Assembly: GCA_945897805.1 (NCBI GenBank)
Contig: CAMDFX010000002.1
Coordinates: forward strand, 62,001-126,000
Length of the DNA: 64,000 nt
DNA from: Chryseobacterium gleum
GTDB lineage: Bacteria > Bacteroidota > Bacteroidia > Flavobacteriales_D > Crocinitomicaceae
Reading direction: 5' to 3'
Below, piece after piece: positions 15,398-23,944 of this stretch (its first letter is position 1; each line of letters starts with the position of its first letter). The translations under genes and the position numbers were made by a program. Under the pieces are notes generated by a model. The model saw nothing but the letters and a program-made list of their open reading frames with translations. It did no database searches and had not been told where the DNA came from.

Positions 15398-16639
15398 TTA
15401 CTCAAGTAATTCAAACACCCAAGTTTGTCCTGTTAATTTGGCAAAGGAATAAACATTGTCTTGCATCAAATTTTTTATTTTCGAGTCTGCATACAAGATT
15501 GAAGTGGAGGATTCTAAAATCACTCTTGCATTGTTTTCATTTTCAAACTCTTTGCTTTGGAGTTTCAACGGTGGATGATATTCTAATTGGTCAAAATAAT
15601 ATTTATGCACCACAAACTGCAATATTAATTCAGCGATGGTTGCAACTTCAGAATTTTTGTAGCACTTTAAGATAGCGCGTGAAAAATCAGTTGAATCTAA
15701 TGTTTTTCTTAAAATACCATTGTAAGCAAATGCTTTAATTGGTCGAGCAATGACCCACGCAAAGGAATGATTGTCTAATTTTTGCTCATAATTCAATAAA
15801 AAATTCACGTAATTTGAATAACTTTTTTTCAGCCTATTAGACTTTCCATCAATTAGAATACATGTTTCGATGTAACGAGAAATTTCGTGAAAGTGTAATT
15901 GGTCAAACTGCAAATTTGCTTTGAGTTGCTCGAAATCTAAAAGCAATTGCGCGTCTACTTTCTTTTTCGAATAAACTTGCTTGGATATCAAATAACAAAT
16001 CCCAAAAAGTTTATTATTTATGGTGGAAACATTTTGAAAATAATACGTTTTTAGAGCGCTTGAAAAATATTCTTCGTGGTCATCTTCATCCACAAAACTC
16101 TCGTAAAATAATCGCCTCCCATTTTCAATAGAAATCAATGTTTCAAGCAATTCTTTCTTGCAATTTGATTTCCGAACCATCCTGCCCAAGAAACTAGTTA
16201 GTTTTCCTATGGATGGGTGATTCATGTCAAAAGAACCAATGATTTCTTTTATGGTATTAAAATCTTTGGATTCAATTGCCATTTCGAGCGCAACAAAAGA
16301 ATATTGACCCAATTCAAAAAGATTATTGGGCGCACTTAATCCTCGTTCGATGAATAATTTTTCTTGCTGAATAAACGCTTTTAAATTCTCAAAACCGATA
16401 TAAGTAGCGAAAATATCCAATGTTGCAGGATACGTTTTTCTAAAGGGCAAAACACCAAAAAATCTGGCGATGGTATGCGTGGATATGGCGCACCCTTTTT
16501 GAGACATTAAAACGGCTAAGCTTTCGCACTCCTTGAAATTAGAAACATTGAGCCCTGACATTGCCCTAATTTTTTTACACAATAATTGGTAAAAAATACT
16601 TTGATAAAATTCTCCGTCATGTTTCGTAAGCATTTTCAA
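15398..16639 (-). CDS. Putative DNA-binding regulator, family member B
   Basis: This 413-aa protein has no signal peptide. The N-terminal segment CESLAVLMSQKG, then ISTHTIARFFG, then TLDIFATYIGFENLKAF matches members A and C in order and spacing and looks like a helix-turn-helix. The C-terminal ~300 residues align with member C, including the near-identical tail LYADSKIKNLM...YSFAKLTGQTWVFELLE. The gene is divergent from YwqK-like paralogue 1. The shared intergenic region holds a palindrome, a 10-bp direct repeat and a good rightward promoter, which suits a regulator acting on itself and its neighbour. The start could be 6 nt further in (MLTKHD). Confidence 0.65.
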   Translation of the reverse strand: MKMLTKHDGEFYQSIFYQLLCKKIRAMSGLNVSNFKECESLAVLMSQKGCAISTHTIARFFGVLPFRKTYPATLDIFATYIGFENLKAFIQQEKLFIERGLSAPNNLFELGQYSFVALEMAIESKDFNTIKEIIGSFDMNHPSIGKLTSFLGRMVRKSNCKKELLETLISIENGRRLFYESFVDEDDHEEYFSSALKTYYFQNVSTINNKLFGICYLISKQVYSKKKVDAQLLLDFEQLKANLQFDQLHFHEISRYIETCILIDGKSNRLKKSYSNYVNFLLNYEQKLDNHSFAWVIARPIKAFAYNGILRKTLDSTDFSRAILKCYKNSEVATIAELILQFVVHKYYFDQLEYHPPLKLQSKEFENENNARVILESSTSILYADSKIKNLMQDNVYSFAKLTGQTWVFELLE

Positions 16640-16667
16640 ATAAACGAATTTTTAATTTAATAGAAAC

Positions 16668-16727
16668 ACTACTTAAGTAGTTGCAGTAAGTTGCAGTTGA
16701 TAGGGGTGGTTGAAATGAATATATTTG
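16668..16727 (+). promoter_or_regulatory. Palindrome, direct-repeat operator and promoter for YwqK-like gene 1
   Basis: ACTACTTAAGTAGT (16668-16681) is a perfect 14-bp palindrome. It abuts the 10-bp direct repeat GTTGCAGTAA/GTTGCAGTTG (16680-16699). The last TTG of the repeat (16697-16699) is followed after exactly 20 nt by TATATTTG (16720-16727), a full TAnnTTTG match. The operator therefore covers the -33 element. The same geometry appears at 21030-21077. The predicted leader before the ATG at 16895 is about 160 nt. Confidence 0.6.
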
Positions 16728-16894
16728 CTTATAGTTTAAGCTCGAATGATAATTTATACTTTTAAAAAGTCAAAATTACAGCACATTTGGACAAGGGTGA
16801 CAATACTTGGATAAACAGCAGATTAATGAAAGAATCATATAGGAACTTGACACAATTTAATTAGTTACAAATAATTTAAATAAAATTCAAAAAA

Positions 16895-18346
16895 ATGAAA
16901 ATAATCGCAATTTTACTCGTAAGTGCAGTTTTATCCATTAATGCCTTTTCACAAAAACTTATGAGAACGTATTATGATTACGGAAAAACGAAAATTCAAA
17001 CAGAGTATTACGCTAATGCCTATGGAGTAAAGAACGGCATCTTTAAAGGATATTCCAAGTACGGCGGCATACTTTTACAAGGTTCCTTAAAAGATGGGGC
17101 AGCGATTGGAAAATGGATAGAAAATTATGAAGATGGTAAACTACATTACATAACAACATATAATACTCCGGGTTTGGGTTTGGGTTTCGGCATGAATGAT
17201 GGAAAGATTATTGAATATTATGAAAATGGGAAAACTATTAAGTCTGAGAAAAATTACAAAAATCAGGAATATGATGGCGATTATAAAATATATGACGAAA
17301 GTGGTACTTTAACGCTAGAGGGAAAATATGTAAATGGTTTTTTGAAATTATCTGAAGAATTTCAAAAAATACGTGATGAAGAAGAAGAGAAGCAAAAACA
17401 ACTGCAAAAAGAAAAAGAAGCAGCAACTTTAAAAAAGAATACTGAAGAGTACGAAAAAAATATATTAATAGCAGATAAGGCTCTCGAGGTAAAAGATTAC
17501 CTCAAAGCGGTAAGATGGTACAAGTCTGCATCAAAATTTCTAGAGAAAGAGAAGTATCCTAAAGAAAAAATTTCTGAAATGAAAGAAACACTCCTAGCAA
17601 ATAGTAGGTTTTTTGACGAATATTTTAAGAATGACACCCTAGTTAACGACTTCAATATGTTAAAAGCTAACTTCAAAATAAAAAGCGTTAAAGAATACAA
17701 TAATTCCACTTACGCCTATGACATTAAAAGCCCATATCCTAATTCGTTTGGTTGTAATTGTCTAGAGCCATGGAATGAGTCAAGAGAGTCTAGCGCATTA
17801 GGCTGTTTTCCAATGAACAAAGAATTTTATGAGCCTTATCAAATAGCAATTACTGAGGCGTTTTTTAAATATAAAGAAGCTTTAACTCAGGAAATAAGAA
17901 ATTATAATGACTCTGATGTTAGTTACGACTTAACAGAAGGTGAAGATGGATTCAATGGTTTTGATTATAAAAAGGCAAATTTGCACACATACGACAAAAC
18001 TACTTTTTTGAATAATCTTAAAGAAGCAAAAGCAAATTTCGAACTCAGTAAATCTTTAAAAACAAATTATTTAAAAGCATTGGAAAATCAAGTTAATATC
18101 ACAAAATTAAACGAACAAAACAAGAAGAAAACCTTGTTCAATAAATACTTAATGGTGTATGTAGACTTAATTTCTAAAATCAACGCATATCCTGGTTTAT
18201 CTGAAACAATTTCACTATTGCAATCATTAAACTCAATTTCTGACAAAGTAGTAGTCTTGTATAGTCAAGAAACAAAGGATTTAGAGAAAAAATTGAAAGA
18301 TGCTGAAACATCAGAACAAATACAAGCGATAATACTAGGACAATAA
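16895..18346 (+). CDS. Secreted YwqK-like (MORN-type repeat) protein, paralogue 1
   Basis: This 483-aa protein has a signal peptide (MKIIAILLVSAVLSINAFSQ). Residues ~20-155 contain YwqK/MORN-type repeats, with units such as GIFKGYSKYGGILLQGSLKD, GKWIENYEDGK and GKIIEYYENGK. A charged coiled-coil stretch (~155-185) and a helical region with a TPR-like unit (DKALEVKDYLKAVRWYKSAS) follow. The C-terminal ~150 residues are almost identical to paralogue 2 at 22298. YwqK proteins are often annotated as antitoxin-like, but that name has little experimental backing. With a signal peptide, a periplasmic or surface role is more likely here. It lies divergent from regulator B. Confidence 0.75.
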   Translation: MKIIAILLVSAVLSINAFSQKLMRTYYDYGKTKIQTEYYANAYGVKNGIFKGYSKYGGILLQGSLKDGAAIGKWIENYEDGKLHYITTYNTPGLGLGFGMNDGKIIEYYENGKTIKSEKNYKNQEYDGDYKIYDESGTLTLEGKYVNGFLKLSEEFQKIRDEEEEKQKQLQKEKEAATLKKNTEEYEKNILIADKALEVKDYLKAVRWYKSASKFLEKEKYPKEKISEMKETLLANSRFFDEYFKNDTLVNDFNMLKANFKIKSVKEYNNSTYAYDIKSPYPNSFGCNCLEPWNESRESSALGCFPMNKEFYEPYQIAITEAFFKYKEALTQEIRNYNDSDVSYDLTEGEDGFNGFDYKKANLHTYDKTTFLNNLKEAKANFELSKSLKTNYLKALENQVNITKLNEQNKKKTLFNKYLMVYVDLISKINAYPGLSETISLLQSLNSISDKVVVLYSQETKDLEKKLKDAETSEQIQAIILGQ

Positions 18347-18442
18347 GATTCATGGTAAGCTTGCCTAAAAAATCATAATTAAAAAAGTAAAGTTCACAAA
18401 ATAAAACTTTCAAAAAAATTAATCCTACTACCAACTCAAATG

Positions 18443-18479
18443 AAAAATCCCCGCTTTAATCTTAAAAGCGGGGATTTTT
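18443..18479. terminator. Bidirectional terminator after YwqK-like gene 1
   Basis: AAAAATCCCCGCTTT (18443-18457) pairs with its complement at 18465-18479 over a short loop, with A and T tracts on both outer sides. It can stop transcription from both directions. The same hairpin with one G-T wobble recurs after paralogue 2 (23791-23826), and the preceding ~30 bp is shared as well, so it belongs to the duplicated unit. Confidence 0.85.
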
Positions 18480-18488
18480 GTTTTTGAT

Positions 18489-18716
18489 CTATTTCAACAA
18501 TTCAAACACCCAAGAATGGCCTGTTTTTTTGGCAAAGGAATACACATTTTTGTCAAGCATCGATTTGTTTTCGCCATCTGTATAAAGCAAAGATGTGGAA
18601 GCTTCGATAACCAATCTTAAATTGGTTTCATTGTCGTGGGCTGCTGAAATTCTAACTGGAGGAAAAATTATGGCGTTTTTCACGATTTTATTCTGAAAAA
18701 TATGAAACGTAAATGG
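18489..18716 (-). pseudogene. C-terminal remnant of a third regulator of the same family
   Basis: The frame on this strand ends SFAKKTGHSWVFELLK and is almost identical to the last ~65 residues of member C (19739-20998), including IIFPP and ASTSLLY. DNA similarity continues to about 18716 and then stops abruptly, where the region leading into the Bro-N gene begins. The N-terminal ~340 codons are missing, so this is a decayed copy truncated by insertion or deletion. Confidence 0.85.
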
Positions 18717-18763
18717 TTTTCTGATTAAAAAATAACTATATTTATGATGGAAAATTAATCAAA

Positions 18764-19615
18764 ATGAGTTTAGACAATAAAACAAAAGACGAAAGCACAA
18801 TAACGAATCTTCATTTAATTGAAGAACAACAGCTGCGCACTGTTTGGGATTCTGAACAAGAAAAATGGTTTATTTCTATCGTGGATGTAATCGAGGTACT
18901 TACAGGTACTGACCGACCAAGGAAGTATTGGAATGATTTGAAAACCAAACTTAAAAAGGAAGGCAGCCAGTTGTCCGAAAAAATCGGACAACTGAAAATG
19001 CAATCTTCTGATGGGAAGTATTACCAAACTGATGTAGCTGATACAGAACAACTTTTTCGTTTAATTCAATCTATTCCTTCACCTAAAGCAGAGCCTTTTA
19101 AACTTTGGTTGGCACAAGTGGCAGCAGAAAGATTAGATGAATTACAAGACCCTGAGTTGAGTATTGATAGGGCTTTAGAACAATATCTGAAATTAGGTTA
19201 TTCAGAAAACTGGATAAACCAAAGGTTGAAAAGCATTGAAATTCGGAAAGAATTGACAGATGAATGGAAAAAGCGTGGTTTAAAAGAGGGACTTCAGTTT
19301 GCCACGCTTACCGATATCATTACCAAAGCTTGGAGCGATAAAACAACCAAGGAGTATAAAGTACTAAAAGGATTGAAGAAAGAAAATCTAAGGGACAACA
19401 TGACCAATACAGAATTGATTTTAAATATGTTAGCAGAGGCTTCTACCAAAGACATATCCGTTGCCACCAATCCCAAAGATTTTGAAGAAAGTAAAATTGT
19501 AGCCAAACAAGGCGGTAATGTTGCCAATGTCGCACGGATAGAATTAGAAGCGAAAACAGGCAAAAAAGTGGTCTCTGAATTGAATGCAAAAGATGTTTTT
19601 AAAAGCATAGAGTAA
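18764..19615 (+). CDS. Bro-N / DinD-like phage antirepressor-family protein
   Basis: This 283-aa protein has an N-terminal Bro-N-type domain (about residues 20-115: VWDSEQEKWFISIVDVIEVL, then PRKYWNDLKTKL, then DTEQLFRLIQSIPSPKAE). The DinD-type C-terminal half contains LKEGLQFATLTDIITKAW, ENLRDNMTNTELILNMLAEA and KQGGNVANVARIELEAKTGK. Such genes are spread by phages and mobile elements, and DinD is SOS-induced in E. coli and inhibits RecA filaments. It sits between a truncated regulator and an intact one, so it probably arrived by horizontal transfer and broke the regulator copy on its left. Confidence 0.85.
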   Translation: MSLDNKTKDESTITNLHLIEEQQLRTVWDSEQEKWFISIVDVIEVLTGTDRPRKYWNDLKTKLKKEGSQLSEKIGQLKMQSSDGKYYQTDVADTEQLFRLIQSIPSPKAEPFKLWLAQVAAERLDELQDPELSIDRALEQYLKLGYSENWINQRLKSIEIRKELTDEWKKRGLKEGLQFATLTDIITKAWSDKTTKEYKVLKGLKKENLRDNMTNTELILNMLAEASTKDISVATNPKDFEESKIVAKQGGNVANVARIELEAKTGKKVVSELNAKDVFKSIE

Positions 19616-19738
19616 GAAAAAGCCTCAAAGACAAAAAAGTAAAAAAGGTTCCATTTTATTTGAATAGATTGTTGTTTTTATTAGCTATTTCGGATACAAT
19701 ATCTGTTTAGTTTAACAATCTGTTTCATGCAAGTCATT

Positions 19739-20998
19739 TTATTTCAACAATTCAAAAACCCAAGAATGGCCTGTTTTTTTGGCAAAGGAATACACATTTT
19801 TTTCAAGCATGGATTTGATTTCGCCATCGGCATAGAGCAAAGATGTGGAAGCTTCAATAACCAATCTTGAATTGGTTTCGTTGTCGTGGCCTGATGGAAT
19901 TTTTAGGGGCGGAAAAATAATGTTCCTTTCCACAATCTTTTTTTGAAAGCTGTGAATTGTAAATTGAATGATTAATTCAGCGATGCTTAAAATTTTGTTA
20001 TCCATTTCACGGTAAAGGTTTAAGACCATTTCTGAGAATAATCCGTATTGAAAAGCACGTTTCAACTGCCCAGAGAAAGCCAATGCTTTGATGGATCTAG
20101 CCACAATCCAACAACTATCGTAATGATTGAATCTTTGGCGATGTTCAATGATTCTTTCCAAGTGAAAAGTTAATTTATCTTTTAATTTTTTAGTTCTAAA
20201 ATCTAACAATATTTGAATTTCAAAATACCGCGATAATTCATGAAAATGAAGATGCATTAATGGAATATTTTCATTCAAAATGATGGAGGATAACATAGTT
20301 TCATCGACCGCTTTTTTATCATAAATGGCTTTTGAAATCAAAAAACAATGCAAGAAAATTTCATTGTTTATGTCCGTTATTTTAGATTGATAAAAAGTTT
20401 TTAGAGCATTTGAATAATAACTATTTGGATCATCTTCATCTACATAATTCTCATAAAATAGCCAACGCCCATTTTCAATTTCAATCAGTGCATTTAACAA
20501 TTCTTTTTGTTTTGGATGTTTGCGCACAATATTCCCCAACATCATCACTAATTCATTTTTTAGCGGACTAGTTTTTTCAAAACTGGTCAATAAATGTTGC
20601 ACGCTTTTCCAATCTTCGTTGGCAAGTGCAATCTCCAAAGTGACCAATGAAAAAGGCCCTGTTTGAAATGAATCTATTGGAGAATAAAGCGCTGTATCGA
20701 GTTCGTTTTGAATTGAAGTGCAAAAATCCGCATAGGTTTCAAATTCTAAATAGTGGCAAAATAGATTTAAAGTAGAAGTATAAGGTCTGTGATTTGCTTT
20801 CAAAATGCCTAAAAATCGCGCAATTGTATGGGCCGAAACATGAAACCCTTTCAAGTTCATTCTGTCAGAAATCAGCTTACAATCAGCAAATTCTTTGACT
20901 TCAATCCCCGTTTTTTGTTGCAAGCGCTTTGCTAGTTCACGCACAAATAAAGTGTCGTAACGTTCGTTGGTAATTTTTTGCATGCACAAAGAAAACAT
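19739..20998 (-). CDS. Putative DNA-binding regulator, family member C
   Basis: This 419-aa protein is co-linear with member B over its whole length. The N-terminal helix-turn-helix-like pattern is CKLISDRMNLKG, then VSAHTIARFLG, then TLNLFCHYLEF. The central motif ALTPFYQ-type in B corresponds here to NALKTFYQSKI after GRWLFYENYVDEDD. The start may be the ATG at 20983 (MQKITNER), because the first codon at 20998 is very close to a possible -7 element (TAACTTTA, 21010-21003). It is divergent from a lipoprotein gene, with the family's direct repeat between them. Its 3' end is duplicated as the remnant at 18489. Confidence 0.65.
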   Translation of the reverse strand: MFSLCMQKITNERYDTLFVRELAKRLQQKTGIEVKEFADCKLISDRMNLKGFHVSAHTIARFLGILKANHRPYTSTLNLFCHYLEFETYADFCTSIQNELDTALYSPIDSFQTGPFSLVTLEIALANEDWKSVQHLLTSFEKTSPLKNELVMMLGNIVRKHPKQKELLNALIEIENGRWLFYENYVDEDDPNSYYSNALKTFYQSKITDINNEIFLHCFLISKAIYDKKAVDETMLSSIILNENIPLMHLHFHELSRYFEIQILLDFRTKKLKDKLTFHLERIIEHRQRFNHYDSCWIVARSIKALAFSGQLKRAFQYGLFSEMVLNLYREMDNKILSIAELIIQFTIHSFQKKIVERNIIFPPLKIPSGHDNETNSRLVIEASTSLLYADGEIKSMLEKNVYSFAKKTGHSWVFELLK

Positions 20999-21077
20999 AC
21001 TATAAAGTTAGTTAAATGCATTTTGAAAAGATGCAATAAGATGCAATTTAGCCGTGAATATTTAAGTAATAAATTTG
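20993..21077 (+). promoter_or_regulatory. Direct-repeat operator and promoter of the lipoprotein gene
   Basis: GATGCAATAA/GATGCAATTT (21030-21049) is a 10-bp tandem direct repeat. It is followed after 20 nt by TAAATTTG (21070-21077), a TAnnTTTG box, in exactly the geometry seen at 16680-16727. The -33 triplet is TTT rather than TTG, so the promoter is weak without help. The block 20993-21081 is duplicated at 22207-22285. Confidence 0.55.
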
Positions 21078-21100
21078 AACTAAATTTTAATGTAAAAAAG

Positions 21101-21982
21101 ATGAAAAAGATGAAAAAATTCACGCCGATTTTTGGAGTAATTTTAATTACTCAATTGTTAACTAGTTGCGGAGAAGATACCTCTGTTGATGCAGTTTCAA
21201 AAACAAAAGAAGTAGCTGGCGACTTTGTTAAAAATATTGAAGTTTCCTCCGAAAAAATAACTTTGAGTATGAAGGAGGATTTGGGCAGTAATCTATTGGT
21301 TGCAAACATAGAATTTAAGGGTATTGCACCTTGCCCTGGATGTACATATGATTATGTTAATCTTACATTGTTAGACGAAACAAACATGTCTTTAGGAGTA
21401 ATACAATTCGATCGAGCTGAAGGGGATCAAATTGACAGATTTAATAACTTACTTCAAAATGGTTCTGGTAAAACGACTTTTACATTTACTGGGGGACAAA
21501 TTGGAGATGGAATTGGTGAGGAAGATATGAAAAAAATAATTGAAAGCTGTAAGTCTTTTTCAGTTGAGGCCAAAGCTTTAGAAATGCCCACAGCTGGTGA
21601 ACTTCTTATTGGAAAAGAAAAATTAGGTGGAATGATTGTTTCGGCAGATGAAAAAGGTGAACACGGTCTTCTAATTTCATTACAAGATCTCAGCACGGAA
21701 TCTGATTGGTCATCTGCAAAGAAAATTTGTGATTCTTATTCTGCAGGTAACAATAGTGAATGGAGACTTCCAACAAAAAGTGAAATGGAATTGATTTACA
21801 AAAATATTTCAGGAGATAAAATGGAGCATAAGTTAGAGTCTACTTATTATTGGACTGGAACTGTATATAACCAAAATTTTGGCACTACATGGCCATATTC
21901 CTTCGATTGCAGCAGAGGTGTTTCTGATCACAATAAAGGCATGGTAAATAAATTTCACGTTAGAGCTGTTCGCGAATTTTAA
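21101..21982 (+). CDS. Lipoprotein with C-terminal DUF1566-type domain
   Basis: From the ATG at 21101 the 293-aa protein opens MKKMKKFTPIFGVILITQLL and then TSCGED, a lipobox with Cys at residue 25. The middle part (~40-170) is beta-rich with a CPGC pair and no family I know. The C-terminus follows the DUF1566 (Lcl) pattern: DWSSAKKICDSYSAG, SEWRLPTKSEMELIYKN, YYWTGTVY and finally HVRAVREF. DUF1566 domains are found on surface and secreted proteins. The -7 box at 21070-21077 rules out a much earlier start. It sits between regulator C and YwqK-like gene 2. Confidence 0.7.
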   Translation: MKKMKKFTPIFGVILITQLLTSCGEDTSVDAVSKTKEVAGDFVKNIEVSSEKITLSMKEDLGSNLLVANIEFKGIAPCPGCTYDYVNLTLLDETNMSLGVIQFDRAEGDQIDRFNNLLQNGSGKTTFTFTGGQIGDGIGEEDMKKIIESCKSFSVEAKALEMPTAGELLIGKEKLGGMIVSADEKGEHGLLISLQDLSTESDWSSAKKICDSYSAGNNSEWRLPTKSEMELIYKNISGDKMEHKLESTYYWTGTVYNQNFGTTWPYSFDCSRGVSDHNKGMVNKFHVRAVREF

Positions 21983-22015
21983 CAATTCTGATAAAAAACA
22001 GAGTCCTTAACAGCA

Positions 22016-22087
22016 CATTGGCGACTATGGCGGGTTTAGTGGTAAATTGAAAGTTCATTGCTTCTAAGTCCGCCACATCGCCATAAT
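22016..22087. repeat. Imperfect hairpin element in the lipoprotein-YwqK gap
   Basis: In the 315-bp gap, ATTGGCGACTATGGCGGG (22016-22033) pairs imperfectly with TCCGCCACATCGCCATAAT (22069-22087), separated by about 35 nt. The arms are markedly GC-richer than the surroundings. There is no T-tract, so this is not a standard terminator. It resembles cassette-type recombination sites in shape, though the usual end motifs are not clear. The remainder of the gap (22088-22206) shows nothing I can name. Confidence 0.4.
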
Positions 22088-22206
22088 GCAAACCAAAATA
22101 AACTCAATGGGTATTTATGAACTAAGCAATATTGCTGTGTAAAATTTGTCCTTACCAATTATCGGAGTAAAAAGTTTCAATTGTTTAAACAGTTTGCCCG
22201 CGTAAA

Positions 22207-22285
22207 AAACATACTATAAAGTCCGTTAAATTTATTTTGGGAAGATGCAATTTAGCCGTACATATTTAATTAAAAGATTTAAACT
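22207..22285 (+). promoter_or_regulatory. Second copy of the regulator-type intergenic control region
   Basis: This block matches 20993-21081, starting with AAACATACTATAAAGT, but has lost one 10-bp repeat unit, leaving a single GATGCAATTT (22244-22253). The -7 region is also altered (AAGATTTA instead of TAAATTTG). It implies that YwqK-like gene 2 once sat next to a regulator with the full operator and now has a relaxed or weakened version of that control. Confidence 0.55.
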
Positions 22286-22297
22286 AATATTGGAGAT

Positions 22298-23698
22298 ATG
22301 AAAATAATAATAATTTTAATCACAAGTTTAGCATTATCCGTTAGTGCTTTTTCACAAAAACTCCAAAGAACATACTACGATCTTTACAATACGAAAATCC
22401 AATCGGAGTATTACACTAACGCTTATGGTGAAAAGGTTGGTACTTTTAAAGGATATTCCAAATTCGGTGGCATACTTCTGCAAGGTTCATACAAAGATGG
22501 GGCACCGATTGGAAAATGGACGGAAAATTATGAAAATGGCAAACTGCATTTTATAAGAATTTTTGACACCCCGGGTAATGGTTTATCAGTGATTAATGGT
22601 AAAATTATTTGGTATTATGAAGATGGCAAAACTATTAAGCAGGAGAAAAATCTTAAGAATGGAGATTATGATGGAGTATATAAAGAATTCGATGAAAAAG
22701 GTACTTTAACGCTCGAAGGGATATATGTAAAGGGTGTTTTTGAACCTACAGGAGAAAGTAAAAGAATATATGAAGAAAAGCAGGCCTTGAAAGAAAAAGA
22801 AACATTAAGGAGAAATAAGGAGGAATACAATAAAATCATACAAGAAGCAGATAAGGCATACGTCGCAAAGAATTTCCAAAAAGCGTTGGAATTGTATAAA
22901 GAAGCATCTGCTCTAGTAAATGAGGAATATCCAAAAGATAAAATTTCTGCAACGATTGAAAAATTTGCGATAAATAGTAAGTTTATATATGATTATGGTA
23001 AGAGTGAAGAATACAATACATTGATTGAGGACTTTAACACTCTAAAAGCAAATTTCAAAATAAAAAGCGTAAAAGTATACAGCAACACCACATATACTTA
23101 TTACGAACAAACAATAAGAGGATTGTCCGATATTTGTAATTGCGAAGAACCTTGGAATGAAGAATATGCTGGGCAAGCCTTTGGTTGTTTTGAAAAGAAC
23201 AAAGAATTTTACGAACCATATCAAAGAGCAATTACCGAGTCATTTTTTAAATATAAAGCTGCTTTTAAAAAGGAAATCGAAAATGCCAATAATTTATATG
23301 TTAGATTCAACTATGAAAATAAAAAGTATGAGTTTTCTACATATGACAAGACAACTTTTTTAAATAATCTTAAAGAGACAAAAGAAAATTTCGAGTTAAG
23401 TAAATCTTTAAAGACAAATTATTTAAAAGCGTTAGAAAGTAAGGTTAATATCACAAAATTAAACGAACAAAACAAAAAGAAAACCTTGTTCAATAAATAC
23501 ATAATTGTGTATGAAGGTTTAATTTCAAAAATCAACGCATATCCTGGTTTATCTGAAACAATTTCTCTATTGACATCATTAAGCTCAATTTCTGACAAAG
23601 TAGCAGTTTTATACAGTCAAGAAACAAAGGATTTGGAGAAAAAATTAAAAGATGCTGAAACTCCAGAACAAATACAAGCTATTATACTCGGACAATAA
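22298..23698 (+). CDS. Secreted YwqK-like (MORN-type repeat) protein, paralogue 2
   Basis: This 466-aa protein has a signal peptide (MKIIIILITSLALSVSAFSQ) and the same architecture as paralogue 1. YwqK/MORN-type units (GTFKGYSKFGGILLQGSYKD, GKWTENYENGK, GKIIWYYEDGK) come first, then a charged linker, a TPR-like unit (DKAYVAKNFQKALELYKEAS) and a shared C-terminal helical region. The greatest divergence is in the middle (~155-330), and the last ~110 residues are nearly identical. It carries its own copy of the downstream terminator. The role is unknown and probably periplasmic or surface-exposed. Confidence 0.75.
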   Translation: MKIIIILITSLALSVSAFSQKLQRTYYDLYNTKIQSEYYTNAYGEKVGTFKGYSKFGGILLQGSYKDGAPIGKWTENYENGKLHFIRIFDTPGNGLSVINGKIIWYYEDGKTIKQEKNLKNGDYDGVYKEFDEKGTLTLEGIYVKGVFEPTGESKRIYEEKQALKEKETLRRNKEEYNKIIQEADKAYVAKNFQKALELYKEASALVNEEYPKDKISATIEKFAINSKFIYDYGKSEEYNTLIEDFNTLKANFKIKSVKVYSNTTYTYYEQTIRGLSDICNCEEPWNEEYAGQAFGCFEKNKEFYEPYQRAITESFFKYKAAFKKEIENANNLYVRFNYENKKYEFSTYDKTTFLNNLKETKENFELSKSLKTNYLKALESKVNITKLNEQNKKKTLFNKYIIVYEGLISKINAYPGLSETISLLTSLSSISDKVAVLYSQETKDLEKKLKDAETPEQIQAIILGQ

Positions 23699-23790
23699 AA
23701 TTCATGGTAAGCTTACCAGAAAAACGAAATTAAAAATAGAGCTTTTCAAATAAAACTTTCAAAAAATTAATCCTACTACCAACTCAAACG

Positions 23791-23826
23791 AAAAATCCCC
23801 GCTTCAATCTAAAAGTGGGGATTTTT
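23791..23826. terminator. Terminator after YwqK-like gene 2
   Basis: AAAAATCCCCGCTT (23791-23804) pairs with AAGTGGGGATTTTT (23813-23826) over an 8-nt loop, with T-rich flanks. It is the duplicated counterpart of the hairpin at 18443-18479 and carries one G-T wobble. Confidence 0.8.
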
Positions 23827-23944
23827 GTTTTTTATCCTTTTCTATCTCCGATATATTTCAAAAAATGTTATTTTTAACATCTCGTAAATAACACAAACTT
23901 CGATTTAGAAACTCTGAAAATCAAAATCAACAACACGCGTCAAT

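Noticed and set aside
22285-22292. TAATATTG as -7 box of YwqK-like gene 2
   Set aside because: It lies 5 nt before the ATG, too close for a leader in this gene family, and the copied control region puts the promoter further upstream.
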